From Candidatus Methylospira mobilis (GTDB lineage Bacteria; Pseudomonadota; Gammaproteobacteria; Methylococcales; Methylococcaceae), in contig NZ_CP044205.1 in assembly GCF_009498235.1 (NCBI RefSeq), forward strand, positions 3,907,389 to 3,971,388: a stretch of DNA of 64,000 nucleotides. Direction: 5' to 3'. The position numbers and the translations under genes were made by a program. A model generated the notes under the pieces. That model saw nothing but the letters and a program-made list of their open reading frames with translations, was not told the origin of the DNA and did not search any database. Shown one piece after another: positions 1 to 10,441 of the stretch. Every line of letters begins with the position of its first letter. Within the stretch, counting starts at the first letter, position 1.

Positions 1-976
1 ACCAATTCGCTCGCGACATCCGGCGTTGCGCCGACACGCAGATACTTCGGAAGCGTCAGGCTGCAATCGTAGCAACTCAAATCATGCTCGCCGAACACGC
101 GAATATACGTCAATAGCGCCGGGCGCATGTTGTCACGTTCCGTTTTGTCCGGCCATGGTACGCTAACCGGCGGCAAATGGGTGGCAGCATTCTCAGGATT
201 GAGTTCCTTCAGCACCGCCTGATTCAGCTCCATCACAGTTCCGAGCTTCAGGCGCCGGCGCTGCAAGGGTGGCATCTCGCCTTGATGATCAGCGGGCAGC
301 ACGGTGAATTCACGGCCGGAATCCAGCAACGCGGCGGTCACCGTAATCTGCTCCGGCACCAGAATGCCGTCCGGCTCAAGGTGCTTTACCAGATTGGCGC
401 TGACCGCCAGTTGCGGTTCCTAGATTCATGGTCTCTGTCACCGCCACGTGAAACGGCTGCTGCCCGGCAAAACCGGCGTTGCAGGCATCGGTCAACAGAT
501 AATCCCGGATAAACTCATCGTAGCCGAAATGCCCGATGGTTTTACGCGCGCCATCCAGCGCCAACGGGTGTATATCGATTAAAGTAAAACGGAAACCGTC
601 GCGCGGCAAATAAGGCAGCAACGGTAAAATTAGCGTGGCGTAAGGGCCGCAGCCGGCATAGAGCGTATGTATGGTTTGCCCGTCGAAACGGCTTTGGGCC
701 TTGAGCAGGGCGGCGTGCAAGCCGCGGATGAAGCGGCTGGTCCGCGCGAACTCTCTGGCGCAGCGCGCAGCCGTCAACGGCGATACCCGCCTTGCCCTGA
801 GGGAGTATCGTATCCGCCGTCTGCGCTGATTCAACGGCTTGCTCGCCGATGCCGGAAACGGCTTCGCCAACAGCAAATAACTCCTCACAGGTTTCACGGA
901 GCAACCCGTAACCTGACTGTTCGTCCAACAGTACAGCGCCAATTTTTTTCAACTGCTCGATAGTGGGTATAGTCAT
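1..976 (-). pseudogene. Frameshifted SAM-dependent methyltransferase-like gene, cut by the window edge
   Basis: Reading leftward from an ATG at 976, the protein begins MTIPTIEQLKKIGAVLL and runs to about 790, where the frame changes. The next frame carries a glycine-rich SAM-binding-like segment (LYAGCGPYATLILPLLP) followed by an acidic turn (TLIDIHPLAL), typical of class I methyltransferases. A second frame change near 425 is needed to continue with LEPDGILVPEQITV and on past position 1. The first lesion looks like one extra G in the run at 786-788; the second looks like a small deletion just after ETMN. Two independent lesions make decay more likely than sequencing error, but the latter is not excluded. 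The substrate is unknown. It is divergent from the DUF4202 gene. Confidence 0.6.
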
Positions 977-1111
977 GATATAAGATCACCGGAGTCAATG
1001 GTTGCCGCTGCTGGTTTTGTGCCGAGTGCATCGAGATGCAGAGCCGAAGACTTGACTTTACGCCCGCCTTATCGAATAACTGTAGCCTTGGACCTAACCG
1101 ACAGACCCTTT

Positions 1112-1717
1112 ATGACTTTACCAAACCAGCGTCTGCAACGCACTCTCGACCTGATCGACGCCGCCAATAGCGAAGATCCCTATCATGAAACAGTAGACGG
1201 CAACAGTTGCCCCAAGGAATTGCTGTATGGGCAACGGATGAGCGCCTGGCTGGCGCGCGTTGAGCCGAACCCGCGCGAAACCTGGCAGATTGCCGCGCGC
1301 GCGCAGCATATCTGCCGCTGGGAAATCCCGCGCGACACTTATCCCATGGACAGAATCGGTTATCTGGAGTGGCGCAAGCGCCTGTACCGTTTCCATGCCG
1401 ACAAGGTTGGCGCGATCATGCGGCAAACCGGTTATGAAGAGCCCGAGATTACCGAAGTTCAGCGCATGCTGCTGAAGAGTGGCATCAAGGCCGATGCATC
1501 GGTGCAACTGCTGGAAGATATGGCTTGCCTGGTCTTCCTGGATCACTACCTGGAGGACTTCATCGCCAAACATGGACATGACGAAGCCAAGCTGATCGAT
1601 ATCGTGCGTAAATCCTGGAAAAAAATGTCGGATCGCGGGCATCGCCATGCTGCGGAAATCGCGCTATCGGCTGAGGCGCAACGTGTGATCGGAAAAGCGT
1701 TGGCCGGCAGTGAATAA
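1112..1717 (+). CDS. DUF4202 domain protein
   Basis: The 201-aa product reads MTLPNQRLQRTLDLIDAANS and continues with DPYHETVDGNSCPKELLYGQRM, then ARAQHICRWEIPRDTYPMDR and a C-terminal helix-rich part with FLDHYLEDF. This layout fits the DUF4202 family, small soluble proteins of unknown function and about 195-200 residues, rich in histidine and acidic residues. The frame is open from 998, but the ATG at 1112 gives the family-like N-terminus and the usual length, so that start is preferred. The ribosome binding site is weak. The gene stands alone, divergent from the broken methyltransferase gene. No function can be assigned beyond the family name. Confidence 0.75.
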   Translation: MTLPNQRLQRTLDLIDAANSEDPYHETVDGNSCPKELLYGQRMSAWLARVEPNPRETWQIAARAQHICRWEIPRDTYPMDRIGYLEWRKRLYRFHADKVGAIMRQTGYEEPEITEVQRMLLKSGIKADASVQLLEDMACLVFLDHYLEDFIAKHGHDEAKLIDIVRKSWKKMSDRGHRHAAEIALSAEAQRVIGKALAGSE

Positions 1718-1745
1718 TGTGCTGCCGCATCTCGCAACATGAATC

Positions 1746-1772
1746 TTCCGGCGTAGCGCTCATGCGCCGGAA
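1746..1772. repeat. Small perfect inverted repeat
   Basis: ttccggcg and cgccggaa flank an 11-nt spacer between the DUF4202 gene and the large oxidoreductase gene. No T run follows, so a terminator is unlikely; it resembles a dispersed extragenic palindrome. The rest of the 206-bp gap shows nothing else. Confidence 0.4.
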
Positions 1773-1923
1773 CCGAAATGACGACAGGGGTCCCATTGGG
1801 TAGCGGTCCCCCGGCCCCACAAACAAAGTGGCTGAATAATTCTTTTTTTTCCAGCATAATCGACCGGTATGGAAATCCGTCCCGCAAACCGCCCTTAATT
1901 CAACGAAACTTAGGGAACAAGTC

Positions 1924-4900
1924 ATGTCGTCAAGCCCAGAATCGACCGCCCGTGCGACACAGCAAGCTGCTTTGCCGGAACTCCCTGAAAACGCGACCCA
2001 GCGCCTGCGCGAAATCCCCTACAATTACACCTCGTTCTCGGATCGCGAAATCGTCATCCGTTTGCTCGGCGAGGAAAGCCGGCAAATTCTGACCGAACTG
2101 CAGAGCGAACGCTCGACCGGACGCTCTGCACACATGCTGTACGAGGTACTGGGCGATATCTGGGCAGTGCAGCGCAATCCCTATCTCGAAGACGATCTGA
2201 TCCAGAATCAGAAACGCCGCAAACTGCTGCTGGACGCGTTGCGCCATCGCTTGCGGCAGATGGAAAACCGGCGCCTGGAGCTAAAACAGACGCAGGCGGA
2301 ACGCGCTGAAAAAATTGCGCGGCTGATCGAAGCCACGCATGTGCTGGTCAACCGCTTCGAGGCCGATTTCCATCATACCTGGGATCTGCGTCAGCGCGCG
2401 CGCCTGCTGCTGTCGCGCCATACCCGCAAGGACAACATCTGCTTCGACGGCTTCGCGCGCGTCGCGCATGTGACCGACGCCACCGACTGGCGCGTGGAAT
2501 ACCCGTTCGTGGTGCTTTACCCGGAAACCGAAGATGAAATCGGCCACCTGGTGCGCGGGTGCATCGCATTGGGATTGACCATCATTCCACGCGGCGGCGG
2601 CACCGGCCTCACCGGCGGCGCGGTGCCGTTGACACGGCTTTCCGCGATCATCAATACCGAAAAACTGCTGGAGATGCGGCCGATCGATCGCGCCACCGTA
2701 ATGCCGGGCGTGGCGGAAGCGCAACCGACGCTGTTTACCGGCGCCGGCGTGGTCACGCGCCGCGCGATGGATAAAGCGGAAGCCGCCGGGCTGGTGTTCG
2801 CCTGCGACCCGACCTCCGCCGACGCCTCCTGCATCGGCGGCAACGTCGCGATGAACGCCGGCGGCAAAAAAGCCGTGCTGTGGGGGACGGCGCTCGACAA
2901 TCTGGTGTCCTGGCGCATGGTCACACCGGACGGCAACTGGCTGGAAGTGGAGCGACTGAACCATAATCTCGGTAAAATTCATGAGCAGACGGAAGTCAGC
3001 TTCCGCCTCAAGCGCTATGAAGCGGACGGACGCACCCCGCTCGGCGAAGAAATCCTGGCGCTGCCCGGCGCAAGTTTTCGCAAGGAAGGTCTGGGCAAGG
3101 ACGTCACCGACAAGTTCCTCGGCGGCCTGCCCGGCATACAGAAGGAAGGCTGCGACGGCATCATCACCTCGGCGCGCTGGCTGCTGCACAAAATGCCGCC
3201 CCACACGCGAACTTTCTGTCTGGAATTTTTCGGTCAGGCGCGCGAAGCGGTCCCGGCCATCGTCGAGGTGCGCGACTACCTGGACAGTTTGCCGAAGGAG
3301 GGTCCGCAACGGGTGATGCTGGCCGGACTCGAACACCTGGACGAGCGCTACGTCAAGGCGGTGGGCTACGGCACCAAGGCGCAGCGTTTCGGACGCCCGA
3401 AGATGGTGCTGTTCGGCGATATCGTCGGCGACGACGAAAACGCGGTGGCGCTGGCGGCTTCCGCGGTGATACGCCTGTGCAATGGGCGCGGCGCCGAAGG
3501 CTTTATCGCCGTCAGCCCGGAAGCGCGCCGCAAATTCTGGCTCGATCGCGCGCGCACCGCCGCGATTGCGCGCCATACCAATGCCTTCAAGCTCAACGAG
3601 GACGTAGTGATTCCGTTGCCGCGCATGGGCGAGTACTGCGACGGCGTCGAGCGTATCAATATCGAACTGGCGCTGCGCAATAAATTGCTGCTGTGCAAAA
3701 CCCTGGCCGAGTTTTTTGCCGGCGAACTGCCGCTGCGCGAATACGAGTCCAACCTCGAAAAGGACGAGGTGATCGGCGATCGCCGCGGCAATGCGCTCGA
3801 GCTGCTGTCGCTGGTGCGCCGGCGCTGGCAATGGCTTTACGAGCATCTCGATACGCCGCTGAGCAAGGCGGAAGGCAAGTTCGCCGAGCTGGGCATAGAA
3901 CCCGCTGAGTTTTCCAATCACACCAACCGGCCTACCCTGTTTCATCGCCTGCAGGATTATTCGGTGCGCGCTTCGTGGAAAAACGAGATACGCGCGCATT
4001 TGCAGGAGATTTTCGAGGGCGACACCTTCCGTCCGGTGCTGGAGCGCGTCGAAGCGCTGCACAGGGGGGTTCTGCGCGGCCGCGTGTTCGTGGCGCTGCA
4101 CATGCACGCCGGCGACGGCAACGTGCATACCAATCTGCCGGTCAATTCGGAAAACTACGCCATGCTGCAGGAGGCCAACGAGGCCGTCGCCCGCATCATG
4201 GCGCTGGCGCGTTCGCTGGGCGGGGTAATCTCCGGCGAGCACGGCATCGGCATCACCAAGCTCCAGTTTCTGGAAGCGGATGAAATAAAACCGTTTATTG
4301 CCTATAAAAACCGCATCGATCCCGAAGGGCGTTTCAATAGCGGCAAGCTGCTGCCGGGCGGCGATCTGCGCCATGCCTACACGCCGTCGTTCAGCCTGAT
4401 GGGTTTCGAATCGCTGATCATGCAGCAAAGCGATATCGGTGCGATTGCCGATGCGGTCAAGGATTGTCTGCGTTGCGGCAAATGCAAGCCGGTATGCACC
4501 ACCCATGTGCCGCATGCCAATCTGCTGTACTCGCCGCGCAACAAGATACTCGCCACCTCGCTGCTGATCGAAGCCTTCCTCTACGAGGAACAGACCCGGC
4601 GCGGGGTTTCCATCACTCACTGGAAAGAGTTCGAGGACGTATCGGACCATTGCACCGTCTGCCATAAGTGCTTCAGTCCCTGTCCGGTCGATATCGATTT
4701 CGGCAAGGTCAGCATGGACATGCGCAATCTGCTGCGCAAGATGGGCAAGCAAAGCTTTAACCCGGTTAAAACCGCGACCATGACCTTCCTGAACGCCACG
4801 CGCCCGGAAACCATCAAGCTGATGCGCACGGTGCTGATCGAGTGGGGTTATAAAGGCCAGCGTCTGGGGCATGCGTTTTTAGCGCCATGGGGCAAGGCGC

Positions 4901-5880
4901 AGACCGCCCACCCGCCGGCCACGCACGGTAAAGCGCCGGTGCTGGAACAAGTCATTCATTTCACCAACCGCAAGATGCCGGGCAAGCTGCCCAGTAAAAC
5001 CGCGCGCGCACTGCTCGATATCGAAGACAATCAGATCGTGCCGGTGATACGCGACCGCCAAAAAACGCAGATCGACTCCGAGGCGGTGTTCTATTTTCCC
5101 GGCTGCGGCTCGGAACGCCTGTTTTCGCAGGTGGGACTGGCGACGCAGGCAATGCTGTACGATCTGGGCGTGCAGACGGTGCTGCCGCCCGGTTATCTGT
5201 GCTGCGGGTTTCCGCAGCGCGCGAGCGGGCAGCTCGACAAGGCCACGCAAATATCCACCGACAACCGCGTGCTGTTCCATCGCGTCGCCACCACGCTGAA
5301 CTATCTCGATATCAAAACGGTGCTGGTCAGCTGCGGCACCTGTCTGGATCAGCTCAGCGAATACGAGTTCGACAGGATCTTCCCCGGCTGCCGCGTGATC
5401 GATATCCATGAATATCTGCTGGAAAAAGGCGTGCGCATCGAAGGCGTCGGCGGCGTGCGCTACCTGTATCACGACCCTTGCCATAGCCCGCTGAAACAGC
5501 AGGACGCGCAAAAGACCGTCAACGGCCTGCTGGCCACCGCCGACGGCGCGCGTATCGGCTTATCGGCGCGCTGCTGCGGCGAAGCGGGTACGCTGGCGGT
5601 GACGCGCCCGGATATTTCCACGCAGGTGCGTTTCCGCAAGCAGGAAGAGCTGCAACTGGACACGGCGAAAATACACGGCGACGGCTATGACGGTCCGGTC
5701 AAGGTGCTGACCAGCTGCCCGTCCTGCCTGCAGGGTCTGCAGCGCTACAAGGAAACCCTGAATGAACTGGATGCCGATTACATCGTCGTCGAGCTGGCCA
5801 GGCATCATCTGGGCGAGGACTGGATGGAGCGTTATATCGCCGGCGCTTCGAACGGCGGCATAGAGCGGATTCTGGTATGA
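1924..5880 (+). CDS. Large FAD-linked oxidase / Fe-S fusion (DUF3683 family)
   Basis: The 1318-aa protein is a three-part redox enzyme. An N-terminal region of about 170 residues corresponds to DUF3683. It is followed by a PCMH-type FAD-binding domain with [14 protein letters not shown] near residue 222 and an FAD oxidase C-terminal part ending near residue 810 with [11 protein letters not shown] and GEHGIG. Two 4Fe-4S motifs follow ([11 protein letters not shown] near 848, [12 protein letters not shown] near 910). The C-terminus has two cysteine-rich CCG domains (CCGFPQ near 1093, CCGEAGT near 1217) like GlpC and heterodisulfide-reductase subunits. By family knowledge it should oxidise a 2-hydroxyacid such as D-lactate or glycolate and pass electrons through the clusters; the actual substrate is not visible. 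The gene is monocistronic. A very long antisense open frame (2281-4872) is a codon-bias shadow. Confidence 0.85.
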   Translation: MSSSPESTARATQQAALPELPENATQRLREIPYNYTSFSDREIVIRLLGEESRQILTELQSERSTGRSAHMLYEVLGDIWAVQRNPYLEDDLIQNQKRRKLLLDALRHRLRQMENRRLELKQTQAERAEKIARLIEATHVLVNRFEADFHHTWDLRQRARLLLSRHTRKDNICFDGFARVAHVTDATDWRVEYPFVVLYPETEDEIGHLVRGCIALGLTIIPRGGGTGLTGGAVPLTRLSAIINTEKLLEMRPIDRATVMPGVAEAQPTLFTGAGVVTRRAMDKAEAAGLVFACDPTSADASCIGGNVAMNAGGKKAVLWGTALDNLVSWRMVTPDGNWLEVERLNHNLGKIHEQTEVSFRLKRYEADGRTPLGEEILALPGASFRKEGLGKDVTDKFLGGLPGIQKEGCDGIITSARWLLHKMPPHTRTFCLEFFGQAREAVPAIVEVRDYLDSLPKEGPQRVMLAGLEHLDERYVKAVGYGTKAQRFGRPKMVLFGDIVGDDENAVALAASAVIRLCNGRGAEGFIAVSPEARRKFWLDRARTAAIARHTNAFKLNEDVVIPLPRMGEYCDGVERINIELALRNKLLLCKTLAEFFAGELPLREYESNLEKDEVIGDRRGNALELLSLVRRRWQWLYEHLDTPLSKAEGKFAELGIEPAEFSNHTNRPTLFHRLQDYSVRASWKNEIRAHLQEIFEGDTFRPVLERVEALHRGVLRGRVFVALHMHAGDGNVHTNLPVNSENYAMLQEANEAVARIMALARSLGGVISGEHGIGITKLQFLEADEIKPFIAYKNRIDPEGRFNSGKLLPGGDLRHAYTPSFSLMGFESLIMQQSDIGAIADAVKDCLRCGKCKPVCTTHVPHANLLYSPRNKILATSLLIEAFLYEEQTRRGVSITHWKEFEDVSDHCTVCHKCFSPCPVDIDFGKVSMDMRNLLRKMGKQSFNPVKTATMTFLNATRPETIKLMRTVLIEWGYKGQRLGHAFLAPWGKAQTAHPPATHGKAPVLEQVIHFTNRKMPGKLPSKTARALLDIEDNQIVPVIRDRQKTQIDSEAVFYFPGCGSERLFSQVGLATQAMLYDLGVQTVLPPGYLCCGFPQRASGQLDKATQISTDNRVLFHRVATTLNYLDIKTVLVSCGTCLDQLSEYEFDRIFPGCRVIDIHEYLLEKGVRIEGVGGVRYLYHDPCHSPLKQQDAQKTVNGLLATADGARIGLSARCCGEAGTLAVTRPDISTQVRFRKQEELQLDTAKIHGDGYDGPVKVLTSCPSCLQGLQRYKETLNELDADYIVVELARHHLGEDWMERYIAGASNGGIERILV

Positions 5881-6196
5881 ACGAAATAGCGGTTTTTATC
5901 CGGTTTGGTATCAAATAATAATTTTTAAAATATTTTTCCCTATAACTCATTTAAGAAGTTATGAGCAAGTTGCTTTAATTCATGATTCGATCGGGTCACC
6001 ATAAATAAAGCCAATATACTGACGTTCATTCCGATATTGTGAAGTAATTATTCAGGACATCCCCGACCGATTAAATCCGTAATTAGAAGCAAAAGCGCCT
6101 GAAAGACACAGATTCTCCGGACAACTCCAGAGAATCTGTATCATTGACGGCGAACGAACGTCTCAACTATGTATAATGAATTGCACAGCCGGAGCC
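5881..6196. other. AT-rich convergent intergenic region with a hairpin
   Basis: Between the convergent oxidoreductase and phoH genes. It is AT-rich and contains a perfect 10-bp inverted repeat, acagattctc at 6108-6117 and gagaatctgt at 6130-6139, with a 12-nt loop. No T run follows on either strand, so it could be a weak terminator or a protein site. No gene is seen. Confidence 0.4.
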
Positions 6197-6991
6197 TCAG
6201 GCCGCCGGCAGCGCCTCTTCACAAGCCGTAATCCATGACTTGACAAAGTTGGAGCGCACAATATCATGCACGGAAAACTGGATCAGATCGAATTCCGGCA
6301 TGCCTTGCGCGACGCTTAAAAACCACGCCATGCCGGAATCGTCGCCTCTTTTCCGGTTCAGGTCGGTCTGGGTCATGTCGCCCATCGCGATAACGCGGGT
6401 ATTTTTGCCGATACGCGTCATGATCGAATTGATTTCCTGGCGTGTCATATTCTGGCATTCGTCGATCAGAACGATGGCGTTGTTCCAGGAAACGCCACGC
6501 ACATAAGAAGTGGTAACGAACTCCACCAGGCCGGCGGCCTTCATATCGTCGTAGGTTGTGGATTTGCCGACCAGATCCGACATGATGTCGCGATAAGGCG
6601 TTTCATAAAACAGGATTTTTTCATCCAGCGTGCCCGGCATGAAGCCTATGTCGCGGGTAGGTACTGCGGAACGAACGATAATGATGCGATTTTGCCGGGA
6701 GTCGTCTCGCAGCAGTTCATTGAGCGCCAGAAACAGGCCGATGTAGGATTTGCCGGTGCCGGCGGAGCCGTAGGCGATAATCTGATAACCTTCGAAAAAG
6801 GCTCTGAAAAAGTCGGATTGGGTAGCTGTGAGGGGTTTGATGGTTCGGAGATCGTGGATAGACCACTTTTTCTTACGGGGACCTTCTTCGATAGCGCGTC
6901 CATTGACTGAAAGCGTATGCTCTAAAAACTCTATTGTCTGCCTCTTCTGCGATTTACATTTAATACGTTGAACAGCAGGGCTTTTTGCCAT
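6197..6991 (-). CDS. PhoH-family ATPase
   Basis: The 264-aa protein starts MAKSPAVQRIKCKSQKRQ at an ATG preceded by a good ribosome binding site (gaggtgag, about 6 nt upstream). A TTG 21 bases further upstream is also in frame but overlaps that site, so it is rejected. The P-loop is GSAGTGKS near residue 80, Walker B is IVLIDECQNM near 175, and a sensor-like GDMTQTD follows. PhoH proteins are cytoplasmic ATPases linked to RNA metabolism; this short, single-domain form with a basic N-terminal tail resembles the phage-like PhoH group. It stands alone, and its target is unknown. Confidence 0.85.
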   Translation of the reverse strand: MAKSPAVQRIKCKSQKRQTIEFLEHTLSVNGRAIEEGPRKKKWSIHDLRTIKPLTATQSDFFRAFFEGYQIIAYGSAGTGKSYIGLFLALNELLRDDSRQNRIIIVRSAVPTRDIGFMPGTLDEKILFYETPYRDIMSDLVGKSTTYDDMKAAGLVEFVTTSYVRGVSWNNAIVLIDECQNMTRQEINSIMTRIGKNTRVIAMGDMTQTDLNRKRGDDSGMAWFLSVAQGMPEFDLIQFSVHDIVRSNFVKSWITACEEALPAA

Positions 6992-7222
6992 ATGGTTCTC
7001 ACCTCGGAACAAAAGTTGACCATGTACACGCCATTAATGGGGCTGTAGCATTTAATTCAAGTTACTTTAGGTTGTTCCCTCCTCAAGACATTAATAAACA
7101 ATTAGTCCGGCCGCATTTCCGAGTATTATACTGTCATATTCATATGACAGCTGCGTGAAAGCTCGCATTAGCCAGTCAGTATTTTGCACTTAAATTCGGA
7201 TTGTTCTCAAGTCTTTTTTCTT

Positions 7223-9649
7223 ATGAAGAATATCAAGCGCGTCTTTTTCTTATTTGCTTTCATGCTCATGGCTGCGAGCGTTTCTACACCTGCATTAGCC
7301 GCTCAAGCGCTGCCTCCCGGCACCATAAAGGATTGGACGGCTACACTGGATCGTATTGAGCGCGCTACCCAGAAAACGGATATCAGCGACGATGCCGTAG
7401 AAGAACTGCGCTCGGAACTGGCGGCTCTGCGCACGCAAGTGCTGGCAGCTATCGCCGCATCCGCTCAGGAAGCGCAGGATATCAAGGATAAGCTGAATGC
7501 GCTTGGACCGTTGCCTGCGGCGGATTCGCCCCCGGAACTGCCTGCCATTACCGCCAAGCGCAAGTCCGTAAACGACGAAATGGCCGCCGCTGACGGCGCA
7601 GGCAAGGAAGCAGGGCTGGTGGTGACGCGCATCGATCACATCCAGCTTGAAATTTCAACGTTGCGACGCACCCGGTTCGCCGAAAGAATCCGTTCGCGCA
7701 ATCAAAGCCCGCTGTCTCCGGCGTTATGGAAAAAAGCCGGCGCCGAATGTGTGGAGGACTGGAACCAGTTCATCGCAAGCCTGCAGAGCTTCAGGGGCAG
7801 TCCGGCAGTGCAAGCCGCCGATTTTTCCGCCATGGCTTACGCGTTTACCGCAGGAGCGCTGCTGATTGTGGTAATTTTCGCCTGGCTGCGGCGCTGGATA
7901 GTCGCTCGCGCCGGCGCGCTGCATGGAGAACCCTCCCAGGGACAGCGACTGGAGTTTGCCTTGGTTATGGGGCTTATCCACGCGCTGGTGCCATCCGCTC
8001 TTCTCCTCGGCCTTTATCTGGCATTGCGCAACTCCGGCATAGTGCCTGATTCCGTCCATGAGCTTGCATGGATCGTCACCGTTTCCTTGCTGAGCGTATT
8101 TCTGATCGCCGCGTTTTGCCGCGCAGTGCTGACGCCGTTCAGCCCGCGCTGGCGTTTGCTGGGTTCCACCGCGCGCGGCAGCCGTTCGATCAGCTTCGCG
8201 ATTATCGCCATTGCCGTGGTTTTTGCGCTGGATAACGTGTTCGACGAACTCAGAACGCTCTATTCAGCGACTCTGGAACTGACCATCATCCAGAAATTCA
8301 TTTCCGGCCTAAGTATCGCCGCGATTCTGCTGCTGTTTCTGAAGCAGCCTTTCTGGCAGCAAAAACCCAGCACCGCTGCGCGTCCGTCGATACTGGGTCC
8401 GCGCGCCTGGGGGGGGGTAAGAGTATTCCTGCATGTGCTGGTGCTGGCGATCCCGCTTTCCGCCGCGCTCGGTTATGTGGCGTTATCGCGCTTGATGGCG
8501 ACGCAAATCGTTCTGACGCTGGGCCTGTTTATCGGCGGCGCCCTGACTCGCGGCGTGCTCGCGGAAACCATACGCCATACACTCACGCCGGAAAGCGGTC
8601 CGGCCGTTCTCAAACAAGCTTCGAACGGCGACGACGACGGCAACGAGATGCTGATTTTCTGGGTCACCGCCTTTGCCAACCTGCTGGTCGCGATTCTGAC
8701 AATTTTTGTGCTGCTGTTTATCTGGGGAGCAGGCGGCCGCGACCTCGGCGCATGGCTTTATCAGGCGTTTTTCGGCGTCAAGATCGGCAGTCTGACCATC
8801 GCCCCGTCGGACATCCTGTTAGCCGTTTTGCTTTTCCTGGCGCTCAGTGTTTTCACACGCTTTCTGCAACGCAGCCTGGAGCAGAGCGTTTTCCCGCGCA
8901 CGCGGCTGGATATCGGTTTACGCAACTCGATACGCGCCACGGTCGGATACGTCGGATTTGTATTGGCGGTAGCGCTGGCAGCATCCGCGGTAGGCATTGA
9001 TCTTTCCAGTCTGGCCATGATCGCCGGCGCATTATCGGTCGGTATCGGATTCGGATTGCAAAACATCATCAGTAATTTCGTGTCGGGGCTGATTCTATTG
9101 GTGGAACGTCCGGTCAAAGTCGGCGACTGGGTGGTGGTAGGTGAACATCAGGGCCATGTGCGTAAAATCAGCGTCAGGGCAACCGAGCTGACCACCTTCG
9201 ACCGCGCATCGGTTTTTATCCCGAATTCGAGCCTGATCGCATCCCCGGTAATGAACAAGACCCATGCCGACCGGGACGGGCGCATTATCCTGCCGGTGGG
9301 CATTGCCTACGGCTCGGACACGCATAAAGTCAGGGAGCTGTTGCTGGGTATCGCACACGAACATCCCGCAGTAAAAGACAATCCTGCGCCCGGCGTTTTA
9401 TTCAGAAGCTTTGGCAGCGACGCGCTGCAGTTCGAGCTGATCGCCTACATCCATGATGTGGACAAACTGCTCGGCGTTACCAGCGACCTTTGCTTCAGCA
9501 TCGACAAGGCGCTAAGGGAAAATTCGATTGCAATCCCGTTCCCGCAACGCGACGTGCATCTGGGGCTGTTGGACAGCCAGCTCGAAGCCATACTCAAGGC
9601 GCTATCGGCGCGACAGGACAGTACGGATTCCCCGGCTCGGACCGATTAA
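7223..9649 (+). CDS. Large MscS-type mechanosensitive channel
   Basis: The 808-aa protein begins MKNIKRVFFLFAFMLMAASV, a signal peptide ending near AALA-AQ. A periplasmic coiled-coil segment of roughly 180 residues (E/A/Q-rich; a DUF3772-like layout) follows, then about ten hydrophobic segments, and finally the MscS core. The core has the glycine/alanine pore helix (GALSVGIGFGLQNIISNF) and the beta domain (VGDWVVVGEHQGHV near residue 633, FIPNSSLI). Family knowledge places it in the inner membrane as a pressure-release channel during osmotic downshock. The frame is open from 7184, but the start at 7223 gives a clean signal peptide. The C-terminal 30 residues look unstructured. Confidence 0.88.
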   Translation: MKNIKRVFFLFAFMLMAASVSTPALAAQALPPGTIKDWTATLDRIERATQKTDISDDAVEELRSELAALRTQVLAAIAASAQEAQDIKDKLNALGPLPAADSPPELPAITAKRKSVNDEMAAADGAGKEAGLVVTRIDHIQLEISTLRRTRFAERIRSRNQSPLSPALWKKAGAECVEDWNQFIASLQSFRGSPAVQAADFSAMAYAFTAGALLIVVIFAWLRRWIVARAGALHGEPSQGQRLEFALVMGLIHALVPSALLLGLYLALRNSGIVPDSVHELAWIVTVSLLSVFLIAAFCRAVLTPFSPRWRLLGSTARGSRSISFAIIAIAVVFALDNVFDELRTLYSATLELTIIQKFISGLSIAAILLLFLKQPFWQQKPSTAARPSILGPRAWGGVRVFLHVLVLAIPLSAALGYVALSRLMATQIVLTLGLFIGGALTRGVLAETIRHTLTPESGPAVLKQASNGDDDGNEMLIFWVTAFANLLVAILTIFVLLFIWGAGGRDLGAWLYQAFFGVKIGSLTIAPSDILLAVLLFLALSVFTRFLQRSLEQSVFPRTRLDIGLRNSIRATVGYVGFVLAVALAASAVGIDLSSLAMIAGALSVGIGFGLQNIISNFVSGLILLVERPVKVGDWVVVGEHQGHVRKISVRATELTTFDRASVFIPNSSLIASPVMNKTHADRDGRIILPVGIAYGSDTHKVRELLLGIAHEHPAVKDNPAPGVLFRSFGSDALQFELIAYIHDVDKLLGVTSDLCFSIDKALRENSIAIPFPQRDVHLGLLDSQLEAILKALSARQDSTDSPARTD

Positions 9650-9677
9650 TTTTTTACCCTTCGGCAGCAGCTCCTAT

Positions 9678-10217
9678 TTATTCATAGAACGCTTCGTTCA
9701 AATCCGGCGCAACGGGCAGGCTCTCCTGCGCGATGCGCCGGCCATAACTCTGTGCAGCGCGTTTAATGGCGTACTCCATCAAACTCTGATGAACTATCCG
9801 GAACGCGCGATCGAAATCGGCGTTGAGGAATCCGCAGACCACACTATCGCATAGATGATAAAGCGCCGAGTAATGAATGCTCTCGCCGGAACTGCAGTCG
9901 TCGATTTTGCCGGACAACTCCCGCATCACCGATAAAACCGAACCCTCATGCCGCCACACCACTGAAGCGGCAGCGAGATCGTCTCCCCTGCAGGCAATCG
10001 CGGCCAGCGCGTGATAGGCCAGGTTAACCAGACCGGCCAGATTTTTAGTCGCATCGCCCGCAACGATGGCTTTAAAAGTTTCGCAGCCGCCCCCCATTAA
10101 CAACGACTGGTGCATAATGATGTCCATATCCGCCAAATGCGCAGTTTGCTGATAGCCCGGCTGCTTTACTCCCGCCTGTTCATGAAAATCTCTGACTAAT
10201 TGCAAATGTGCGTGCAT
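9678..10217 (-). CDS. MazG/HisE-like all-alpha protein, possibly catalytically degenerate
   Basis: The 179-aa product starts MHAHLQLVRDFHEQAGVKQP after gcgaggtatgcc. The pattern (an FHE... opening, an acidic helix, then AGDATKNLAGLVNLAYHALAAIA) matches the layout of MazG-like nucleotide pyrophosphohydrolases such as HisE. The usual metal-binding EExxE motif is not clear: the equivalent place reads MGGGCETF. It may therefore be a non-catalytic relative, or the resemblance may be only structural. The second half (CRGDDLAAASVVWRHEGS, then SALYHLCDSVVCGF) is not recognised. It is convergent with the MscS gene and divergent from ppdK. Confidence 0.5.
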   Translation of the reverse strand: MHAHLQLVRDFHEQAGVKQPGYQQTAHLADMDIIMHQSLLMGGGCETFKAIVAGDATKNLAGLVNLAYHALAAIACRGDDLAAASVVWRHEGSVLSVMRELSGKIDDCSSGESIHYSALYHLCDSVVCGFLNADFDRAFRIVHQSLMEYAIKRAAQSYGRRIAQESLPVAPDLNEAFYE

Positions 10218-10441
10218 GGCATACCTCGCATTGGCAGTCCGGACCTAAGCTGCAATAGATTACAACACATTGCCGCGAAGATCATGCAGGTCGAAAATGG
10301 CGGCCTCCGCAAGGCGGCGTTTATCCTGTGCCGCTGTTGTAGCATCGGGCGCAATAGGCCGGTAACATGCGCTCAATATGCCCGGTTGCGCCCGAAGCTT
10401 GCAGCAAGCTACCCTTAACTTAAACTCCACGGAGATTGGCC

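Noticed and set aside
2281-4872. 863-codon open frame on the minus strand
   Set aside because: It lies wholly antisense to the 1318-aa oxidoreductase, whose translation shows conserved domains. The antisense frame has no family motif and results from high-GC codon bias.
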